A stretch of 64,000 nucleotides of DNA, from contig NC_063151.1 in assembly GCF_020921035.1 (NCBI RefSeq), positions 6,200,001-6,264,000 of the forward strand, read 5' to 3'. Under the pieces are notes generated by a model, which saw only the letters and a program-made list of their open reading frames with translations, had not been told where the DNA came from and made no database searches. The DNA comes from Rhodamnia argentea. Its lineage: Eukaryota; Streptophyta; Magnoliopsida; Myrtales; Myrtaceae. Positions 59,186 to 64,000 of this stretch are shown piece after piece. The translations under genes and the position numbers were made by a program. Numbering within the stretch: position 1 is the stretch's first letter; each line of letters opens with the position of its first letter.

Positions 59186-62160
59186 TCACGTGCACAACTT
59201 CGATTTGTTTGTGTCGCCGACTTGCTCTCGAATAAAATGATATCGAACATCGATATGTTTGCTCCTCTCATGAAAAACTGGATTCTTTGCCAAAGCAATG
59301 GCGGAAACATTATCAACAAAAATTTCCGTTACATCCTTTTGCTCCATATGGATTTCTTTTAGCAACTTTCTCAACCATATCGCATGACACACACACGATG
59401 ATGCAGCAACATACTCCGCTTCACATGTCGACGAGAGTAACACCGGATTGCTTCTTTGATGACCATGTAAAAGCGTTTCACCCGGATAAAATACAAAACC
59501 CGTAGTGCTCTTTCGGTCATCTACATTTCCCCCATAGTCACTATCTCGAATAACCTCCGAGTTGAAATAGTTCAGTGATAATAATACAAGCCAAGAGAGA
59601 TAGTACCTTTGATGTATCGAAGTATCCTCTTTCTCGCTTTAAGATGAGATGTCTTCGGATTCTCCATATATCGACTCACAATTCCCGACTTACATGATAT
59701 CCGGTTTGGTACGGGTCAAATACCTCAAGCTTCCAATCAAGCTTCTATAATATATCGAATCAACATCAACACCTTTATCGAACTTCGACAGGTTTGCACC
59801 ACAATCCATCGGAGTATTAACCGAAGTGCAATTTTTCATGTTGAATTTTTCAAGGATATTTTCAGCATATCCTTTCCGGGAAATAAAAATCCCATCTGCA
59901 TTTTGCTTTACTTCGATACCCAGAAAATAATTCATGAGACCATTACTATGCTCATCTCAAACTCTTTCACCATCGACGCTTTAAAAGTGTCGATCAATCC
60001 AGAATTATTTCCTGCGAAGACAAGATCATCTACGTATAAACATGCCAATAAAACATCACCTTTCTCGTGCTTCAAGTAGAGAGCATGTTCGTACGGACAT
60101 TGTTCAAGCCACTCGCCTTGAAATAAGCATCGATTCACGAGTTCCGAGGCTCTTGGAGCTTGCTTAAGCCCATACAAAGCTTTCTTCGGTCTCAGCACTT
60201 TGTCTTCATGATTTTTCACAACAAACCCAAGTGGTTGTTTGACATAGATTTCTTCTTCAAGAACACCATTCGGGAATGCCGATTTGACATCCATTTGATA
60301 TATGGGCCACTGATTTTGAGCTGCAATGGAAATCATTAGTCGGATGGTTTCCATTCGGATGACAGGTGCAAACACCTCGTCATAGTCGATCCCGGCTTTC
60401 TGCTTGTAGCCCTTTGCGACTAGTCCGCGGCCTTATAACGAGTGACTTCTCCTTTCTCATTCTTCTTGGCCTTATACACCCATTTGACATCGATCGCCTT
60501 TTTGTCCTTCGGAAGATCTGTGAGTTCCCATGTTTGATTCTTTTCGATGGCTTCTATTTCTTCAACCATGGCTTTTCTCCATTTTTCTTCTTTAGCAGCT
60601 TCATCGAAAATAAGTGGTTCACAATCTGCGAGAAGACATACAAGATGAAGTTCTTCGGTGGTTTCATAAAGTTCAGATAATCTTCTCGATCTTGGTGCTA
60701 TCGGTTCATCAACACCATTTGAAGAAGTTGGTGATAATGAACTTGGACTTGAAAATGATGTTGGAAAGGTAGATGAAAGATTCGATGAGTTGTCTTCTAT
60801 TTCGACAGAGTTACGCCCCATTTGCGACGTAATCACTACCAGCGGATTCGACGACTTGTCGATTGTCTTCCCACAAAGCATCTTCATCGAACTTCACATC
60901 TCTTCTCACATATACTTTTAAAGTAACAGGATCAAACAATTTGTAAGTTTTCGATGAGGAATCATACCCGATAAACATAAGCCTCTTGCTTTTGTCTTCT
61001 AGCTTCGATCTTTTCTGGTCGGGTATGTGAGCATAAGCAATGCTCCCGAAAATTCTTAAGCGAGAAATTGTAGGTTTTCTCCCGGTCCATGCTTCTTCAG
61101 GAGTAACACCATCGAGTCCTTGCGTGGGACATCGATTTTGCGAGATAAATTGCACATCCGACGCCTTCTGCCCAAAGCTCCTTCGACAAATTTTTGCTTT
61201 TCAACATACTACGAACCATGTCGAGAATGGTTCTGTTCTTTCGCTTAGCCACACCATTTTGTTGTGGGGAGTACGGCGCCGTTAAGAAACGTCGAATACC
61301 ATGGTAATCACGGCATTGATTGAATTCTCCAGAAATAAATTCTCCTCCACGATCAGTTCTTAAAGACTTAATAAAATAACCACTCTCCTTTTCAACCATT
61401 TTCTTGAAGTGCTTAAACATATCAAACACTTCCGATTTTTCTTTCAAGAAAAACACCCAAGTCTTTCGAGTAAAATCATCAATAAACGCAACAAAGTATC
61501 GATGATTACCGTATGACCGAGGAGTAATCGGATCACATACATCAGAATGAATCAACTCCGGTGGCTTCTTCGCTCGATACTTCGACTCCTTCGGAAAGCC
61601 GGTTCGGGAATGCTTGCCAATAACACACCCTTCACATAATTGATCGAGATGATCAATATGCGGTAAGCCATATACCATCTTCTTGCGAGAAAGCATATTG
61701 AGTCCACCGAAATTGAGATGGCCGAACCTCAAGTGCCATAGCCATGAAGGATTGTCTACACATGCTTGAAGGCATGTAGACATTTCATCTTTGATGTTCA
61801 GAGTGAACATCCTATTCTTCGACATCTTTACATTCGCAATCAACTTATTATTGCGATCTCTTAACACAAGGCTAAGATCTTTCATGTGCACAGAATATCC
61901 TTTCTCCAGAAGCTGTCCCAAACTCAAAATATTGCTCGACATCTTCGGCACATAATACACGTTAGTAATAAACCGTCCGTGTTCCATTCTTCGGATGAAT
62001 TAGAATTGTACCTTTCCCTTCGACAAGAATTTGGGAATTATCACCGAACGAGACTTTTCCTTTGATTGTCTCATCAATTTCGACGAATATCTCCTTTCGA
62101 CCGCACATGTGGTTACTTGCTTAAGTGTCCAAGTACCACGTATCATTTTTTTCATCAGCA
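59186..62160 (-). pseudogene. Degenerate copia pol (protease, integrase, RT, RNase H)
   Basis: Protease: YLDT is followed by a stop and then ASNHMCG (near 62121), so the DTGA-type active site is interrupted. Integrase: GAG-pre-integrase HLRFGHL...CEGCVIGK, catalytic IHSD and RTDRGGEF are present (61097-61987), but NGVAERKNRT reads NGVAKRKNRT, losing the catalytic Glu. A frameshift lies near 61110-61155. The integrase C-terminal part continues at 60811-61155. Reverse transcriptase spans 59690-60850 in several frames with DVKSAFPNG and YVDDLVFAG. RNase H with SSTCEAEYVAAS is at 59186-59443. At least four frame breaks make it a non-functional relic. Confidence 0.9.
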
Positions 62161-63156
62161 TTTTCTTTAAATGCCAACATAAGAACTTGATCACCATCAT
62201 TCACCAAATTCGCCTTTTCATCCGCTCCCCCTACTTTATTTCGCACACGGATAAGCATAATGACCCATTTATTGCAATGATAACAACGGATTTTAGATTT
62301 ATCATACCGTTGACCTCTCGAATTTCTCCCTCTTCCACGAACAAAACTTTGATTCTGGTAGCCACCTTCTCTGCGAGCAAATTCTCCTCTGCCTCGTCTA
62401 CGACCTCTTCCATGAAAGTGACCACGACCTCGACCTCGATCTTGATTGACCCATCGAGTTTGCACGGGATCACTTCTTTGTTCCTTCTCATCTCGGATCG
62501 ACAACCGAGTTTGGAGTACTTCCTCCACCGGTTCAGATTTGTTTCTTTTCGGTCTTTCTTCATGGGCTTGTAACGAACCCATGAGCTCATCAACCGTCAT
62601 AGAATCGACATCTTTTGATTCCTCGATAGAGACGACGATGTGGTCGAACTTCTTATCCAATGACCGCAGGATTTTTTCGACAACACGAACATCGGGAACA
62701 TCTTCGCCATTCCTTTTCATCGATTCACAATAGCTAAAACTCTTGTGAAATAATCGGAAATCGACTGATTCTTTCATACGATTACCTCACCTCGAATTCG
62801 CCTCTCAAAGTTTGAAGACGAATCTTCTTTACTTTCTCAACACCTTGGTGCGTGGTTTGAAGAATCTCCCATGCCTCCTTGGATGTTGTAGCATTTGAGA
62901 CTTTTTCGAACATGGAATCATCCAAGGCTTGAAAGATGATTGACATCGCGAGTTGATCTTTCGAACGAGTCTTCTCCAACGCATTTCTCCGAGTTTGAGT
63001 CAACGCAACATCTTCATCTGGTTCATCATAGCCATTGTTGACGAGATCCCACCCACTATGGGCGCCGAGTATGGCTTTCATTCTAGAAGCCCACTTGCCA
63101 TAGTTTTCTTTGGTGAGGATTGGATACCGAAAAGGAAGGTTGCTTGTTGATGCCAT
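62121..63156 (-). pseudogene. Degenerate copia gag
   Basis: The start is ATG 63156 (MASTSNLPFRYPIL). A UBN2/gag core follows (NYGKWASRMKAILG, EAWEILQTTHQGVEKVKK). The frame breaks near 62785 and resumes from about 62777 to 62121 with an RGRG-rich nucleic-acid-binding region. The zinc knuckle begins CYHCNKW but a one-base deletion near 62260 shifts the GHxxxxC half out of frame. Confidence 0.88.
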
Positions 63157-63173
63157 AATCACGAAACCGTGAA

Positions 63174-63185
63174 GCTCTGATACCA
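63174..63185 (-). other. tRNA-Met primer-binding site
   Basis: TGGTATCAGAGC on the minus strand lies three bases after the 5' LTR end. It is complementary to the 3' end of plant initiator tRNA-Met, the primer used by most plant copia elements. Confidence 0.88.
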
Positions 63186-63188
63186 ATT

Positions 63189-63530
63189 TGATGGGAGAAA
63201 TCGACCGTGGGGCACTCAACAAGCACTCACAAAGGAACTTTGTTCACACAAGGAAGAGGAGACGAAAGATGGCTTTTCAGAATACTATATTCACAATCGA
63301 TTCACCTACTCCGAAATGGTTACAAGACACCCCTATTTATAGGTTTAAAACACGACTCTTGATCTACACTAGATACATGAATAGACATGAAATACATAGC
63401 ATTTACTATGCATCGAAATACAAAAAAACTCTTGAAACGCTCAACTAATAAAGATAGGTCTTGGTACATGCACAAGCTGGTTCATGCGTCTTGGAAGTTG
63501 ATATACATGAATTTGGTTTAATTTCTAACA
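63189..63530 (-). repeat. 5' LTR of copia element
   Basis: 342 bp from TGTTAG (63530) to CATCA (63189). It contains a TATA-like 'cctataaatagg' near 63337-63348, a likely promoter for the element. This copy looks uniform, unlike the mosaic 3' copy. Confidence 0.85.
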
Positions 63531-63746
63531 ATAAAGGCATGGCCAACAGTATAGGTGGCCGTAAAGGGTGACCACGGGATCGCTCGCCGAATCGAAGCAT
63601 ATGTTGCAGTCAAAGCACCCATCAACATGGGCATCATCGTCGACAGTCCCATTCTCCGAGAGAAGATTCAGCTTTCCGGAAGGAACATCTCCGCCGCACT
63701 CCAAGCTCAACGCAGCCTCTGAAACATTTTGTCCCGCAACAACCAT
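63531..63746 (-). pseudogene. RMA: RMA-type RING E3 ligase, 5' part
   Basis: From ATG 63746 (MVVAGQNVSEA) to the Tyr codon at the insertion point, 72 codons. An acceptor-like 'caatctcag' just upstream suggests a leader intron. The RING starts CNICFDSASDPVVTLYGHLYCWPC. The third zinc ligand, normally Cys in the family's VVTLCGH, is Tyr here (codon 63561-63563, TAC). With the copia element present the frame runs into TGT TAG and ends before the last two RING cysteines and the membrane anchor. The 3' part is at 58227-58748. Confidence 0.88.
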
Positions 63747-64000
63747 GTGATTGATTTGTTCTAGAAAAGAAGGAGCCCTCTGAGATTGAAGTCCGAGACG
63801 CAACGCGAGATGGATTCAGTTCGTGGTTCAACAATAAGGAAGAGAAAGATTGCTGCTTCCTGGACGAGAGGGAGACGGAGGGGTTGCTGATAGATATGAG
63901 CCGTTTTGTGCGCGCGTTACGCATAAATAGAAGAATTACTACGAAGTTTCCCCGTTCCATGAGACAACACCTAATGAGCATTAGGGCCTTACTAAGATAG
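63747..64000 (-). other. RMA leader / upstream region, window edge
   Basis: The presumed RMA leader, with a pyrimidine-rich stretch ahead of the probable acceptor at about 63780-63790. Overlapping open frames (such as 63634-63981 minus) are out of frame with the RING domain. Confidence 0.4.

Larger units (their letters stand above)
58749..63530 (-). mobile_element. Ty1/copia LTR retrotransposon inserted in RMA gene
   Basis: A full-length element of about 4.8 kb in the same orientation as the gene. In transcription order it has a 5' LTR (63189-63530, TG...CA), primer site (63174-63185), gag, protease, integrase, reverse transcriptase and RNase H, polypurine tract (59070-59080) and 3' LTR. Integrase precedes reverse transcriptase, which defines copia. 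Multiple frameshifts, an in-frame stop at the protease active site and a lost integrase glutamate make it non-autonomous. The insertion point is directly after the RMA Tyr codon (63531-63533), and the element's first bases TGTTAG supply a stop codon to the broken gene. Confidence 0.95.

Noticed and set aside
1..64000. CRISPR array, prokaryotic operon or phage features
   Set aside because: Introns, plant gene families and plant transposons throughout. The regular repeats are microsatellites or MITE subrepeats, not spacer arrays.

Overview
This is plant nuclear DNA, from a woody eudicot by its look. The genes are intron-rich with plant-specific products, the intergenic DNA is AT-rich and full of small non-autonomous transposons, and a degenerate Ty1/copia retrotransposon sits inside one gene. 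The abundance of inverted-repeat elements carrying 'cagtcctaaa'-type subrepeats reminds me of Myrtaceae genomes such as Eucalyptus, but I hold that only weakly. Coordinates of multi-exon genes were built by hand from splice sites and checked by frame. All seven intact models close in frame.

Layout. 1-5.3 kb: intergenic, with a Mutator-like MITE (277-890). 5.4-9.5 kb (+): WD40-repeat protein, 7 exons, with an overlapping upstream ORF. 11.3-13.2 kb (+): light-dependent protochlorophyllide oxidoreductase (POR), 5 exons. 13.4-23.6 kb: an old tandem segmental duplication of a BRX1-TSJT1 block. Unit A has an intact BRX1 (15.6-18.1 kb, +) and a truncated TSJT1 (18.6-19.4 kb, -). Unit B has lost the BRX1 coding region, keeping only its flanks, but has an intact TSJT1 (22.8-24.1 kb, -). 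24.1-39.4 kb: about 15 kb with no recognisable gene, containing three degenerate copies of a roughly 3-kb repeat into which MITEs, SINEs and a Harbinger-like element have inserted. 39.7-41.4 kb (+): CBS-domain protein (CBSX5-like). 43.6-47.3 kb (-): RCC1-repeat protein with an F-box-like N-terminus, 6 exons. 50.4-56.1 kb (-): choline transporter-like protein, 10 exons, one intron with a GC donor. 58.2-63.7 kb (-): a RING membrane-anchor (RMA) E3 ubiquitin ligase gene split by the copia element (58.75-63.53 kb).

The genes do not form a functional cluster. They are housekeeping or plastid functions: chlorophyll synthesis, 60S ribosome assembly, choline transport and ER-associated ubiquitination. 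Their order does look ancestral. From memory, Arabidopsis keeps complementary subsets of this set on chromosome 3 (choline transporter, RCC1, YGL/LRDR protein, BRX1, WD40), chromosome 4 (PORB, YGL/LRDR protein, CBSX5, RMA3) and chromosome 5 (PORA next to a WD40 gene). The window would then hold the unfractionated block.

I found no new defence or metabolic system. The most unusual observation is the 3' LTR of the copia element (58751-59069). It is a base-level patchwork of LTR sequence and the RMA gene's own N-terminal exon, which suggests either gene conversion or a chimeric consensus from collapsing a filled and an empty haplotype.
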